In this document: positions 10,913 through 21,075 of the stretch, piece after piece
How the letters are laid out: every line of letters starts with the position of its first letter
Numbering within the stretch: position 1 is the first letter of the stretch
Source of the DNA: Chara braunii
Taxonomy: Eukaryota; Streptophyta; Charophyceae; Charales; Characeae
DNA length: 51,900 nucleotides
Direction of reading: 5' to 3'
Assembly (NCBI GenBank): GCA_003427395.1
Contig: BFEA01000214.1
Span: forward strand, 1,584,726 to 1,636,625
Program-made: the position numbers and the translations under genes
The notes under the pieces: model-generated
Told to the model about the DNA's origin: nothing
Databases searched by the model: none
Seen by the model: only the letters and a program-made list of their open reading frames with translations

Positions 10913-11110
10913 CTGGAAACCGGGTCCAGCGTCCCATAGATACAACCATGTCCTCTCAAATTGGTACAAGCTGGGAACCGGGCCCAGCGTCCCATCGCGA
11001 ATACGATCAGAACCTCATCAGAAAATTTTGTGAAAATGAGACAGGGAGCCTAAAAGACTCCTGTTAGCCTAGGTACGTAACCAAGCTTGCTGAGAACCGG
11101 GCTCAGCATC
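10913..11110 (-). repeat. Retroelement 3' tail cluster, minus orientation
   Basis: Three copies of the constant-loop hairpin on the minus strand: 10913-10930 (stem GGA/TCC form), 10970-10988 (GGG/CCC) and 11089-11107 (GAG/CTC). The layout matches 1904-2225 and suggests one element type with several hairpins in its 3' region. Confidence 0.7.
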
Positions 11111-11299
11111 CCTTATGATGATGACCGAAATCGGAATGGTAAGACGTAGGTGAGAGTTTTAAGATGCCAGAGCCATTACCCGGCTATTAGCTATGAANGC
11201 TTCTAGACTACTCAGAAATGACTTTGACAAGCTTCAAGAAAACCAGTCTGCTACAAATGAAGAAGCCACCACCGAGGTCCACAAATGTTCAGAGACCTA

Positions 11300-12730
11300 C
11301 GAATCCCTAACAACCCATCTGAGTTTTCCAACACTGACACAACTCACTACTGAGCTCTTCCAGGTCTCACACCCCCACCCTGCTGAGTTACAGGGTGACA
11401 CGACTCACCCCAGCACCGACCAGCATTGTCTCAGCAGCAACCCTTGGTTGTCCCTAGAATGCCCCCCCAAAGCATTCCCAGATCTCTACTAAGCCTCACG
11501 CTCCTGCACCCGCAGGTTACAGGGCAATGCCCCAGCACCGGCCAGCATCGTTCTGGCATCGAACACCCTGCAGGTCACTGAGCCCATTACTGCTGAATCC
11601 TCTAATCTAGGTTATTAGAAGTCCCCAGATACCTAAAACATTCTTAGAACCCTTGTTGGTAACCCAAAAAAAGCAGCAGACTTTTTTAGAGATTTTTTTT
11701 TTTGTTGAACTGGACTCCTAAAGTAGTTCCTAGCCTTCCTTTCCCTGGGACGTACTTACTCAGGGACTGTACCAACCATACTAACATCGCCCATAGCTGA
11801 TCTCTTCTTGCCACTACGCAGCCCCCCCGATTCGCCACTGGATTGCCTTCCACCCTCGACAATCCCCAGATCTCTCTACAAGGCCTCAGACTCCTGCAAA
11901 TTGCAGGTCACAGGGCGACGCCCCAGCTCCGGCCAGCGTCATTCTGGCATCGGCAAAACAGGGGCACAGAACAGAAGAACTATGCAGGATGTCAGCCCAG
12001 TTGTGACCCTCTCTGAACTCCTACACCCCAGTTGCAAGTACGGACTAAAAACTACCACAGATCCAGAGTAAGGACTGCACAAACAAAGCCACCCACACTC
12101 CCCGCAACTATTGAAGAGACTACAGGCCTCGTGTTCAGTCCTCAAAACAACACACGGCTGGTCTCATACACTCCCGTGCTGGAGTTACAGGACCCCACCA
12201 AGCCCCTGTACGGACCAACCTAGTGAAGACGGTGAGGAGTGCCTTCCTCCCTCGACAACTCCCCATAGCCGCACGCCCCAAAAAGGTGACAGGGATGGAC
12301 CCCAGCTGCGGCCACGTCGAAAGTGCTGGTTCTGTCTTCCTTCCTCGACAGAACTCCCCAGGCCTCATGCTCCTCTCCGGGTCACAGAGCAAGAACTCCA
12401 GCACCGGCCTGCGTCGTCCCAGCCCCTTCCTTCTGACGTACTTACCAAACCCACAGTCCCCCCTCAGTTGCCGCCCCTTCCCCCTCTACCCCACAGCCCT
12501 CTCAGAGCAACCATCCCCCCGTAAGAACAGTGTCTCAATAGGGAAGACTCCCTAGGGAGAGGAGCTAGTACCGCCCACCGCCTTCCCTATCCAACCTTAC
12601 TCCGGCAAGACTCACTGCAGTGGAGCCACCATCTCCCCTGCTGCTGTGCCCTAATTCCACTCTGCAGTTAGCCCCTTCCCACAGAGTGCGTCCTTCCCCT
12701 CCATCATATCCTCCTGCCCGCTCGATACAG
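11300..12730 (-). repeat. Family R1 copy, diverged
   Basis: At least three units (about 11300-11580, 11815-11960, 12230-12430) match 2625-3385, and 12590-12690 matches 2430-2520 ('CTCCGGCAAGACTYACTGCAG'). The same sequence in opposite orientation occurs at 47720-47890. The sense strand is taken as minus because of the tail position in the 1888-3711 copy. No tail or duplication was found here. Confidence 0.65.
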
Positions 12731-13236
12731 CCCCCTCCTTAAGGGAATCGAAAAAGTTACACAAGAAAACTTAGACACCCTTGCTAGGACCAATTATTTG
12801 AGCTCATTACAGCAAAAGAAAAAGGAAGATCAGAGTTCCAGCAAAAGATCAGAAGATCAAGTATAACGAGGAAGGACCATTAGAAAAAACACATGAGAAA
12901 AACCACATACGAAATTCATGTTTTAGGTATCCAAAATAGATTATCGAGGTTGATCCTCAGACCACAGTAGTGCATGTACCATTAGGCATATAAAATCAGG
13001 AGAAGACACGTAGGGAAAACAGATGCGAATTTCAGGTTTAGGTATCCAACAACGGATTTTCGAGGCTAGTCCTCAAACCATAGTTTGAGGATTATTGTGA
13101 ACCATGTAGCTTATGTTGGGAAAATTTACCACGAAACCATTCCACAGTCTTCCCATGGAACCAGGTCAAATTATTGGAAGGCAAAGTACGATGACGAGTT
13201 AAACAGCCTCTAAAGACTGACAAAAAGCCTCAGCAT

Positions 13237-13240
<4 letters not shown>

Positions 13241-13274
<34 letters not shown>

Positions 13275-13309
13275 AAGAAGGCCCTTGTCCAAGGCCTTTA
13301 TCCCGGTGG
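13241..13309 (-). mobile_element. 69-bp 5'-truncated retroelement insertion
   Basis: Direct repeats AGCCTCAGCATATCC (13226-13240) and AGCCTCAGTATATCC (13310-13324) match at 14 of 15 positions. Between them lie a 32-bp T run and the last 37 bp of the type II tail, in minus orientation. A poly(A) tail, severe 5' truncation and a 15-bp duplication are the hallmarks of LINE-driven insertion. Confidence 0.85.
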
Positions 13310-13376
13310 AGCCTCAGTATATCCTTAGTTTCATTGTCATGAAATTTTCTGATGTTTTTTTTCTGAACGTACTCAA

Positions 13377-13495
13377 GGGACGCTGGGCCCGGTTCCCAGC
13401 TCGTGCCAATTTGAGAGGATATGGTTGTATCTATGGGACGCTGGACCCGGTTTCCAGCAGGTGCTGCTCCCCACCAATAGATGGAGCGCGTGTGC
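13377..13495 (+). repeat. Retroelement 3' tail, type II
   Basis: Hairpins at 13382-13400 (GCTGGG/CCCAGC) and 13440-13458 (GCTGGA/TCCAGC), then GCTCCCCACCAATAGATGGAGC and an A-rich end. Nearly identical to the minus strand of 1904-2060. Confidence 0.75.
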
Positions 13496-13624
13496 TTTAA
13501 AATTAAAAAAATAAAATAAAATGTATAGACCGTGTAACTTATTATTACGAAAAAATATCGGACTGCAAACTACGATGACGAATTAGAAAGTCTCCAGGGA
13601 CTAACAAAAGAAATCAGAAGTAAA

Positions 13625-14160
13625 GAACTGTGATGGATGGTAACTGGGAGTAAGTGAGTGACCTATACAATCAAGGCTTCAGGACAGGTAAGAGGAAAAA
13701 CACCTGTCAACCATGGACACACCCCTCCCCTCTCCTATCCTCACCTCCTCGCCTTCATCGGCTGTCAAGCACCTGGCCGCTCATAGGTCGACTACCCACC
13801 AAAAGCCGGACGATGAAGATAACCGGACCGTAGCTAGGATCACCTCACAGCAGTCCATGCCACATCACGAACGCAACAGCTGAGCCTGCCAGCCGCCCGT
13901 CGCAGGCAGATCGGAGAAATGAAGAGGTAACGTCGTTCCCACTAAGCCCACCGGCTGCTCCTCCTCTACCGAAATATGCCTTCCCTTCAAAGATAGCCGC
14001 TCCTCCTCCTCCTTCCACGCCCCGATCGACTCCCTCCTTTACCCTTCCATCCTACCACCCCCCTTCATCCCTATACCCATCACACTTGATAGAGCAAATA
14101 TTTTCGGGCAGCCAGGGGTGGCCTGGTTGTCGCCGTGATCCAAACCTAAACTAAACCCCT
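13625..14160. other. Unassigned, pyrimidine-rich
   Basis: C/T-rich sequence without a long open frame or clear repeat. Nothing was recognised. Confidence 0.3.
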
Positions 14161-14180
14161 GCTACCGCTAGTGGGGGCTT

Positions 14181-14236
14181 GGCCCCGGTACGCAGATTCT
14201 GGTCAATCTGCGCTGTTGACCAATTGCTACCGGGCC
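14181..14236. other. Compact palindrome with two competing inner hairpins
   Basis: The outer arms GGCCCCGGTA (14181-14190) and TACCGGGCC (14228-14236) pair. Inside, CGCAGATT/AATCTGCG (14191-14198 and 14205-14212) and TGGTCAA/TTGACCA (14200-14206 and 14216-14222) share bases, so only one can form at a time. Confidence 0.5.
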
Positions 14237-14491
14237 GACGGACTAGATTGTTGTGCAATCTTAAATTATTATAGATCTCCCGATGATCCAGGCCGTTGGC
14301 CCTGTAGGATGTTGACGGCCTCGATTCGAGATTTGTGACATCCCACAACAATCTCGGCCAGCGCCTGGTCGACCAAGGACAGACCCAATTACAGGTCTCT
14401 TTTTTTTTAGGTTTTTTAATTTTTTTTATTATAGAGGTTTCTTACATTAGTGTTTTTTTGTTTTTTTTAACCACCAGTACACCGGAGGCTA

Positions 14492-15060
14492 AATGTAGGA
14501 GCATCCAGCGGCCTAACTCAGTTGGTAAGGCTCGCAAGTGGCATTCAGGAGGTCGTGGTTTCAATCCCCATTGGCCTCATGTACCTTCCTGGGCATGCTT
14601 GGCGCCCGCCACCTAGAGATAGACCACTGCATCCCCCGATTGGCATTTAGCAGGACGCTGGGCCCGGTTTCCAGCAGGTGAGGCTCCCCACCAATAGACG
14701 GAGCGGCCCGCCAGGCAAAGCCTCAATCCCGGTGGTTCTCTTACCACCACCAGGATAGAGGCCTTGTACAAGGGCCCGTTCAAAAAAAAAAAAAAAAAAA
14801 AAAAAAAAGAGTCCGCTGATGTTCATAGGGGAGGGGACCTGAGGGGAGGCACAGGGATTGGTCCTGTTGGCATGGTCCCTGATGCTACCGGCTGTCCCCT
14901 AGCCGGTATCGCCCACCTGCAGGTCAGGAGCAGCCACCGCATGTTCTCTCGTGAACACGGTTCTGGCTGCTACGGGTTCCCCGTATGCCTACAATTAGGA
15001 GTAGTGGTAAGTAGGTAGTGTGAGGTGAAATTGAGGGAAGAATATAGCTTTATAAAAGAA
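14492..15060 (+). mobile_element. tRNA-derived SINE (family SINE-B), copy 1, interrupted
   Basis: The head carries RNA polymerase III promoter boxes: A-box-like CTAACTCAGTTGGTAAGG (14513-14530) and B-box-like GGTTTCAATCC (14557-14567). The body ('CGCCCGCCACCTAGAGATA') is shared with 15079-15475. After 'GGCATTTAGCAG' a foreign type II tail with poly(A) (14653-14808) intrudes. The SINE body then resumes with 'GTCCGCTGATGTTCATAGGG' and runs to an A-rich end near 15060. Which tRNA it derives from was not determined. Confidence 0.75.
14653..14808 (+). repeat. Type II retroelement tail inserted in SINE-B copy 1
   Basis: Hairpin 14657-14675 (stem closed by a G-T pair), GCTCCCCACCAATAGACGGAGC, the ATCCCGGTGG stem-loop and poly(A) at 14782-14808. 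It sits exactly where copy 2 runs on without a break. No clear target-site duplication, so template switching is an alternative to insertion. Confidence 0.65.
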
Positions 15061-15078
15061 AAAAATAAAAATAATAAT

Positions 15079-15475
15079 AAATGTAGGAGCCTATCCAGCG
15101 GCCTAGCTCCGTTGGTAAGGCACGCAAGTGGCATTCGGGAGGTTCTGGGTTCAATCCCCATTTGCCTCATGTACCTTCCTGGGCAAGCTTGGCGCCCGCC
15201 ACCTAGAGATATGCCATTGGTCCCCCCGAGTGGCATTGAGCAGAGACTGCTGATGTTCATAGGGGGAGGGGACCGGAGGGGAGGCACAGTGACAGGCCCA
15301 TCGAAGAAGCTCAGTCCTGATGCTACCGGCTGACCCCTGGCCGGTATCGCCCACCTGCTGTAGCAGGTATCGCACCTGCTGGTGGGTGCAGCTCCCACAT
15401 GTTCCCTCGTTGGAGGCTTGAGCACGGATGTGGCTGCTACGGGGTTCCCCGTAATACTATAATGACAATAAAAAA
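15079..15475 (+). mobile_element. tRNA-derived SINE (family SINE-B), copy 2
   Basis: A-box CCTAGCTCCGTTGGTAAGG (15101-15119) and perfect B-box GGTTCAATCCC (15148-15158), followed by the same body as copy 1, the paired segment 'TACCGGCTGACCCCTGGCCGGTA', and 'CGGGGTTCCCCGTAATA' before an A-rich end. The start motif AAATGTAGGAGC is also at 14492 and, on a truncated piece, at 15565. Confidence 0.8.
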
Positions 15476-15596
15476 AGGTGTCCTGTCCAGATTTGACAGG
15501 TACTTGAATAGGTTGGGCTTAAGGAATTAGCCTTTTTTCTTTAAAAAATAAAAATAAAAAAATAAATGTAGGAGCCTAAATTTGAATTTGGCCGAG

Positions 15597-15635
15597 ACCG
15601 GTACCACCTCTTGGAAAATTGAGGTTGGTACCGGT
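15597..15635. repeat. Short hairpin
   Basis: ACCGGTACCACCTC pairs with GAGGTTGGTACCGGT around a TTGGAAAATT loop. Confidence 0.6.
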
Positions 15636-15639
15636 GCCA

Positions 15640-16236
15640 GCCTCTCTTGGATGAGTGCTGGACCTGCTGCCAGCACATGGAACAAAGGACAGGCCACTGC
15701 TTTCACTCACGCGCCAACCCAGCATCAGATTCATCCAGGCCTGGGCGTAATTGCAGCCAGATATGTTCAGGGAAGTGCTAGTGTGAGTATGCCCTTCTCA
15801 GAAACGGGCTGACACTCCTATTCTATTCTTTCCCACCTCTCACCGCAGGGAGGCAGGGAAAGTGGCTTCATAAAGGGGACCGCTTGGAGGTGGGGAAAGT
15901 GGCTTCAGAAAGGGCATACACTTCTTAGGGCAAAAAAACAAAAGAAAAGAAAAGAAGAAAGGGCAGACTCACAGTACCACTTTTCCTAATAAGCTTTGGA
16001 TATGGCTGTAGGCAGATACATCCATGCATGGCCATAGTCACAGTCACACACATTCAGGAAAGTGATTATTTGCAACATACTTGTATTTTTGGAGGGGCGG
16101 TTGTCTGGTACATAGAAGGCCAAAGGTCCAAATGCTTGGATACAGTCAACCACCAAATCCACCAAATATTGATGAGTCTTCTGCATAAGAGGCTGACACT
16201 CCTATACTATTCCTCCCCGCCAAGTGACTTCCTTTT
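15640..16236. other. Unassigned with small direct repeats
   Basis: 'CTGACACTCCTATTCTATTC' (near 15809) recurs with one change near 16193. 'GAAAGTGGCTTCA' occurs twice near 15860-15915. 'AGTGCTAGTGTGAGTATGCCC' (15775-15795) matches the right end of the unit at 49225-49352. No gene seen. Confidence 0.35.
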
Positions 16237-16395
16237 TTAAACCACCAGTACTTCCTAGAGTCGTGCCCGTTAACGCGCCACGGTCTTAGGAAACGTACGG
16301 GCTACTACAGGAGCGCCCAAATTCATCCGACTAGAAATGTTTCTACTCTTTTTTTTTTCCGCGACCAATAGCTGGGCCAAGTACTGGTGGCTTAA
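16237..16395. mobile_element. TTAA-type miniature inverted-repeat element, copy 2
   Basis: TTAA (16237-16240), ACCACCAGTACT..., then ...AAGTACTGGTGGC and TTAA (16392-16395). The interior has GTTAACGCG and, near the right end, ATAGCTGGGCCAAGTACT, as in copy 3 at 46370. Confidence 0.75.
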
Positions 16396-16783
16396 TTTGA
16401 ATTTCATCTTTCTCCTCCTTACACGAGCCAGGAAACAGATCTGGCATCCCGCACAAATATAGTGTTGTTCGCCCAGTGATCAAGGTGCTAGCGGTGATTG
16501 CTCTTACCAACACCGCCTAGCACGTACAAGAGATCTTATTTAAAAATAAATAAAAATGGGAACAAGGAATCACCGGCCAAGTTTAGAGGAGGGACCACAT
16601 GTGTACCCTCAGCAATCTCAACAAGTTCTAACTTCCCAAAAAGAAAAGGAAAAATTGTGTGCAAGTAACTGTTAGCAAATCAACCTTTTTTTTTCATGGA
16701 AAATGTGAGTCTGAGTCTCATGGTGCCCCTCACCTGAACCAGACCTGCCCTGCTAAGAAAAGGCCTGCTTCGAACCTTTTTTT

Positions 16784-16820
<37 letters not shown>

Positions 16821-16834
16821 CCCTAACGAGAAAC
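16396..16834. other. Unassigned, with a type II-like tail variant
   Basis: 16490-16545 folds as GTGCTAGCGGTG, loop ATTGCTCTTACCAA, CACCGCCTAGCAC, followed by A-rich sequence. This is the third stem-loop of the type II tail without the first hairpin. A T run (16787-16820) may be the tail of a minus-strand insertion. Confidence 0.4.
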
Positions 16835-17132
16835 CTAGGGCGCGGTAATGGTTTGAGTTTGTAAATGCATTTAAACTGCCGTTTCACAGTCCAGTCCGGT
16901 CCGAAGTTTACAATGCAGTCGAAACTCCGCTTCGCAGAAAAGTCGCACCGCGGAGTTTGTAACTCCAGTTCAGTCACCGAAAATGTGCCTGACTGAACTG
17001 CAGCTACAAACTCCACGGTGCGACTTTTCTGCAAAGTGGGGTTTCGACTGCGTTGTAAACTTCAGACCAGACTGGACTGTGAAACGGCAGTTTAAAATGC
17101 ATTTAGAAACTGCTTTTGTGACTGCGCCCTAG
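16835..17132. mobile_element. 298-bp foldback element
   Basis: Arms of about 120 bp (roughly 16855-16970 and 16990-17110) are inverted copies with scattered mismatches around a loop of about 20 bases. The outermost ends are CTAGGGCGC and GCGCCCTAG. As RNA it would form one long hairpin. The target-site duplication cannot be fixed (TA or CTAG are possible). It abuts an open LINE frame at 17133. Confidence 0.75.
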
Positions 17133-17647
17133 TTAAATCTCCGCTCTCCAATGGCAAATTGCCCATCGATGCCTGCCAACCAATGACTGGCTGGTTGATC
17201 ACACGCAGCTTGAACAGCAAGGAAGGGCGCTCCCCTGGTGCCGGAGCTGCCGCCAAAATTTCCCCGGACATCTTCCTACAATGCCCTGCTGCCGTCTTAT
17301 TATGGCGATGGTGGGAGAGGATGTGGCGGCACATTGTTCCAGGCTTATCATGGCCTTGGGACTGGAAGGCAATCTTGTTGGGGCACTGTCCCCAGCTCCG
17401 GGACAATGCTTTTGTAGCGAATATGTACTCCCTGGGTAGACGTACTGTCCTCTGGACTATATGGTGGAGAAGGTGCATTATAGAATTGGAGGGGGCCAGG
17501 GTGGAAGAGGGGGAAGTCACAAAGCAGATACGACTACTTTTCCAGCACGAGATTATGGCACAATGGCAGAGTGTTAAGGAAAACCTGGAGCAGGTGCACA
17601 ACAAGATGGACATCGACAAAATTATCTCCTGGTTTTGTGCGGACTGA
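17133..17647 (+). pseudogene. LINE-B ORF2 C-terminus (partial)
   Basis: The frame is open from the edge of the foldback element to TGA at 17645-17647, about 170 residues. 'DIFLQCPAAVLLWRWWERMW' and 'RTVLWTIWWRRCI', spaced as in zf-RVT regions (H...CP.a...lW then W.iW..R), indicate a LINE ORF2 tail. The usual His is not evident. It differs from LINE-A and so represents another family. The start is missing: either the LINE was 5'-truncated or the foldback element landed in it. It is followed by a 3' UTR with the conserved tail. Confidence 0.6.
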
Positions 17648-18276
17648 CTGGGGGGGAGGAGGGAGGGCTGGGTCGCGAGGGTAAGCTGGACAGGAGACAG
17701 ATTGGACCAGCCGCAGAAAGATGGACACAGAGAGGAATGAGAGGGAGGAAGGGAAAGAGACTATCAGCTTCACTTCAAGGACTGGATAAAAGTAGATCCC
17801 AGGGAACAGTTGAGACCCACCCAGGACTTCCCTGATCCCTTTCCCCCTCACCCGCTGGCCCTGGAGGAATATGTGGGGGGCTAGTGGGGGACTAGTGGTA
17901 GGTTTTCTCTGCGCTTTTTTGTGTTTTCCTGTGTTTCTCTGCCTCTGGTTTCCTCCCTTTTCTACATCTGGGGATGCTAGAGGTAGGTGACTATACAACC
18001 ATCTTTACTTTTGACATTTCTTAGACATTCTCAGACATTCTCAGAAGGAAGTGCGGTAGAGCGACCAGGAAGGTGGCCATGGGACCAAACAGGGATTACT
18101 GGTGCCCCCCAGTAACCCTGCTGGGCCCCTGCCCTGGGTCTTGATTTGGACAGTACAGGATAGTTAGTGGGGGGACGCTGGACCCCGTTTCCAGCAGGTG
18201 ATGCTCCCCACCAATAGATGGAGCCTCTCCCCGGGTGGTAGTGGTGTCTGCTCTTATCAGTCTGGTGGGGGGGTTT

Positions 18277-18318
<42 letters not shown>
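17648..18318 (+). repeat. LINE-B 3' UTR, type II tail and poly(A)
   Basis: Noncoding sequence after the LINE-B stop runs 530 bp into hairpin 18178-18196 (GCTGGA, loop CCCCGTT, TCCAGC), GCTCCCCACCAATAGATGGAGC and a poly(A) run to about 18318. This ties the type II tail to a coding LINE, so the short tail-only copies elsewhere are plausibly its truncated or parasitic products. Confidence 0.65.
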
Positions 18319-18320
<2 letters not shown>

Positions 18321-18400
18321 AAGCTAGATCTTTCTCTCAATTTTACCTTACACTACCTACCTACCACTACTACTAATCATAGTATTTCGGGAAACCTTGT
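18319..18400 (-). repeat. SINE-B tail fragment, inverted
   Basis: Matches the reverse complement of about 14975-15050 ('CTCAATTTYACCTYACACTACCTAC'). It directly follows the LINE-B poly(A), so LINE-B may have inserted into a SINE-B copy. Confidence 0.5.
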
Positions 18401-19053
18401 AACCTGGACCTGATCATAGAAATGGGAAAAAAAAAAAGGTACTTCCGGTCCTGTTGTGTCAATTTGAAACAAAAATATGCCTGTTCGTGCCGAACCTATC
18501 GCGGACAGGCCGGTGCATCAACAATGGTGAAGGCTTCAATTATGAAGATGGAATACAAGGATGATACCGGGGGGGATTCCCCATCTTCGGCTTCTGGGAT
18601 CAGTCCCCTCGAGCTGGAAAACAGGTCCACCTTAGGTTTTGAACATCAGAAGTGCAAGGTCCATCTGCAAGGCCATTGAACTCGGTCAGAGGACACCGAG
18701 AATGGGAGGTGTGCTTGCCTACATGTGCCGAGTATTGGCAGATTGGTAGGTTAAACATAACCTCGGTCATGTGGGCATTCTAGCTAGCAGGGCTGCATAT
18801 ACTGAGAGTAGCTGCATTTAAAGCGTGTTCATAGGCAAAGTCATGTAGACAAACAAGTTCAACTGATAGAGCAGAGGCCCATTCACAAGTGCAGTCAGGT
18901 GGGTAATCAAGTTAGCTGGGTGTGCTTTTCTGCAAGGGCTCAGAGAAGGTAGAATCACAGGCTAGTATAAACTCTCAGCAGAACAGCTATATGCTCAACG
19001 CCACATCACTACCATCTCTGTTAAAACAACAATACAGATAACTCAAAATGTTC
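18401..19053. other. Unassigned
   Basis: No repeat end, long frame or RNA gene was recognised. Confidence 0.3.
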
Positions 19054-19200
19054 AGGGACGCTGGACCCGGTTTCCAGCAGGTGTTGCTCCCCACCAATAG
19101 ATGGAGCCTCCCTGAGAGCGCTAGCGGTGCCTGCTCCTATCAGCACCCCTAGCACTTTGCGGGCTGTCTTCTTTAAAAAAAATAATAATAAAAAAAAAAA
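19054..19200 (+). repeat. Retroelement 3' tail, type II
   Basis: Hairpin 19060-19078 (GCTGGA/TCCAGC), CACCAATAGATGGAGC, a third stem-loop GCTAGCGGTGC...GCACCCCTAGC with CTGCTCCTATCA between, then an A-rich end. C/T simple repeats follow to 19263. Confidence 0.7.
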
Positions 19201-19434
19201 AATGGCAAGGTTCTTTTCTTTTCTTTTCTTTTCTTTCTTTCTTTTTTTTTTCTTTTTTTTTTTGGCCAGGTTCTTGCAGTCACCAAGCCGTGTATTCAAC
19301 TTTGCCTTTTATGTTGCCTTGGGCACTGGCACCCCTGGGGACACCGCTGGGGAGAGGTCCCACTAGCCAAGAGGATCGGATCAAGTGTCTGAATTTGGAT
19401 GTATTTTATGCAGAGATGCAGAAAACCAAATCAA

Positions 19435-20262
19435 TCTCTTTTTTCTGCACCTTCCCACAAGCACATCCAGACTCAGGCTTTAAATTCAATCCTCTTTGCT
19501 AGTGGGACCTCACCCCTGGAAATGAAAGGAGGATCCGCTTTCAAGAAAAAGGGAGTATCACTTCGGAAAGGAAATACTTCATTGTCCATAAGATGGTAAT
19601 AGCCAACAAGTTCAGAGTCGCGGTTTTTTGGATACTGTGGCTCGCCAGAAGAGAGAGGAGATGGGTACAATCGTGCTAATCAACAGTCAGGAACAAATTC
19701 GAATTTGCAATAAGGAACCTCATTGCTGCAGAATGGAGGAAAGTCAAGTTCTCTGACGTCCTCTTGTGAAAGGCCGAAGTTAGAATGGAGGCAGCATGGG
19801 GTAAACCTTGTAGATGGATTACATTATCAGAGAAGGGTAGAATAGTCATTTCCAGGCATCTATGGGACGAGGCCACGGAACTCATTGTGTAGTTAGGGGC
19901 CTACTAATCTCACCTACTACTAGTTCAGTTTGATAGTCTTTATTATCCATTTGAGTCTTGTGTTGGCATGAGTTATAGGCTCTTGGGCCTAATGGTTCTC
20001 TAAGGGACGCTTGACCCGGTTTCCAGCTCTCCAGGTTGCTTTGTGGAGGGATTACCGGCCTCCGTTTTTTGTTTCATCCTATAATGTATTGCCCATTTGA
20101 AAAGAAAAAAACTTTATGGAAGCATCAATCTTTTTCTTCTGCACCACTCCACAAATACGGCCAGATTCATGTTTTAAATCCAATCCTCTTTGCTAGGGGG
20201 ACCTCGCCTCTGGAAAAGAAAGGAGGATTGGCTTTCAACAAAACTCTGAAAAGGAAAAACTT
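19435..20262. repeat. Dispersed ~130-bp direct repeat, two copies
   Basis: 19435-19570 and 20126-20262 align: 'TTCTGCACC', 'CAATCCTCTTTGCTAG', 'GGGACCTC', 'GAAAGGAGGAT' in the same order. The sequence between them is unassigned, apart from a truncated hairpin tail at 20003-20030. Confidence 0.55.
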
Positions 20263-20269
20263 TGTGCGT

Positions 20270-20426
20270 CGCCTTACGACACACAAAACCAAAAATGAAA
20301 CGAGTGCATCTCCCCACAAGCAATGGACAGGTTCGACGGTTCGCTATAAATATAAATGACTTTATTTTGCCACCTTTCGTAGGCAGATGCACTCGTTTCA
20401 TTTTCATTTCATGTGCCGTGTGGCGA
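20270..20426. repeat. Inverted-repeat element
   Basis: AATGAAACGAGTGCATCT (20294-20311) pairs perfectly with 20385-20402. Weaker pairing extends each arm to about 41 bp (20270-20311 and 20385-20426). Confidence 0.6.
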
Positions 20427-20729
20427 GCCCTTTATTGAAAGAGTGTCATTTCCGTGGTGAAAGCGCATGACAAGGAAGATCTGCAGGCCTTGCACTGTGA
20501 AGAGGAGGGGCAAATACTGTCACAGGGTGTGGCCGGGAACCAAGCCAGCTGCCTATTGACGTCGGCATGAAATGACGTAGGAGGCAGGGAGGCATATGGT
20601 GACTACATGACGTCCTATGACGAAAGAAAGGAAGCAGCTGCAAGTCCTAGTGGTGAAAAGGGGGGTGGGTGGGGTCTCCTGAGGGGGAAGAGCCAGTTGG
20701 AAGAAAAAGAAAAGACGAAAGTGTGGCAT

Positions 20730-20885
20730 CCAAAACGAGTTATAATTGCACTATGGGGCAAGGTACAGTTTGCAATTGCACTTCAGGCACCATAACTGGC
20801 CAGAATGATGGGTTGTATACGTTGCCCGAACTGCACTTCGAAACTGTATCTTGGCCCATAGTGCAATTACGACTCATTTTCGTGA
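20730..20885. repeat. Foldback element
   Basis: 20736-20771 ('ATTGCACTATGGG', 'CAAGGTACAGTTT') is mirrored by 20840-20876 with few mismatches. The loop is about 70 bp. Confidence 0.6.
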
Positions 20886-21010
20886 CTCCCGCGTAGTTTC
20901 CCTTTTTTTTCCTGGACTTTTTTCTTTTTCGGGGGGACAATGCTCCATTAAACCACCACTACCCCCGCCGGCCTAAAATTTGTGAGCAGCAGCACGTGCT
21001 GCGAATTGGG

Positions 21011-21018
21011 CCCAGCTT

Positions 21019-21059
<41 letters not shown>

Positions 21060-21075
21060 ACACCCAGCTTCCCTT
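21011..21075 (-). repeat. T run between direct repeats
   Basis: CCCAGCTTCCCTT occurs at 21011-21023 and 21063-21075, separated by a T run of about 37 bp and GACAC. This looks like a poly(A)-only retro-insertion with a 12-13-bp duplication. Confidence 0.5.

Larger units (their letters stand above)
12870..13620 (+). repeat. Diverged internal repeats with coding-like traces
   Basis: Two ~100-bp segments (about 12900-12985 and 13015-13085) match each other ('TTTAGGTATCCAA...CGAGG'). Two more (13180-13225 and 13555-13610) translate to the similar peptides 'KAKYDDELNSL' and 'TANYDDELESLQGLTKEI'. This suggests an old duplicated coding sequence, perhaps of a retroelement. The second member lies beyond the insertion at 13241-13309 and the tail at 13377-13495. 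Confidence 0.35.

Noticed and set aside
11010-11020. CTGATGAG on the minus strand, possible second hammerhead
   Set aside because: No GAAA, helix II or cleavage triplet follows. It is part of the repeated 'TTTTCTGATG' of the type II tail.
10501-11067. Long reading frames crossing the first gap
   Set aside because: They consist mostly of N and flanking poly(A) tracts.
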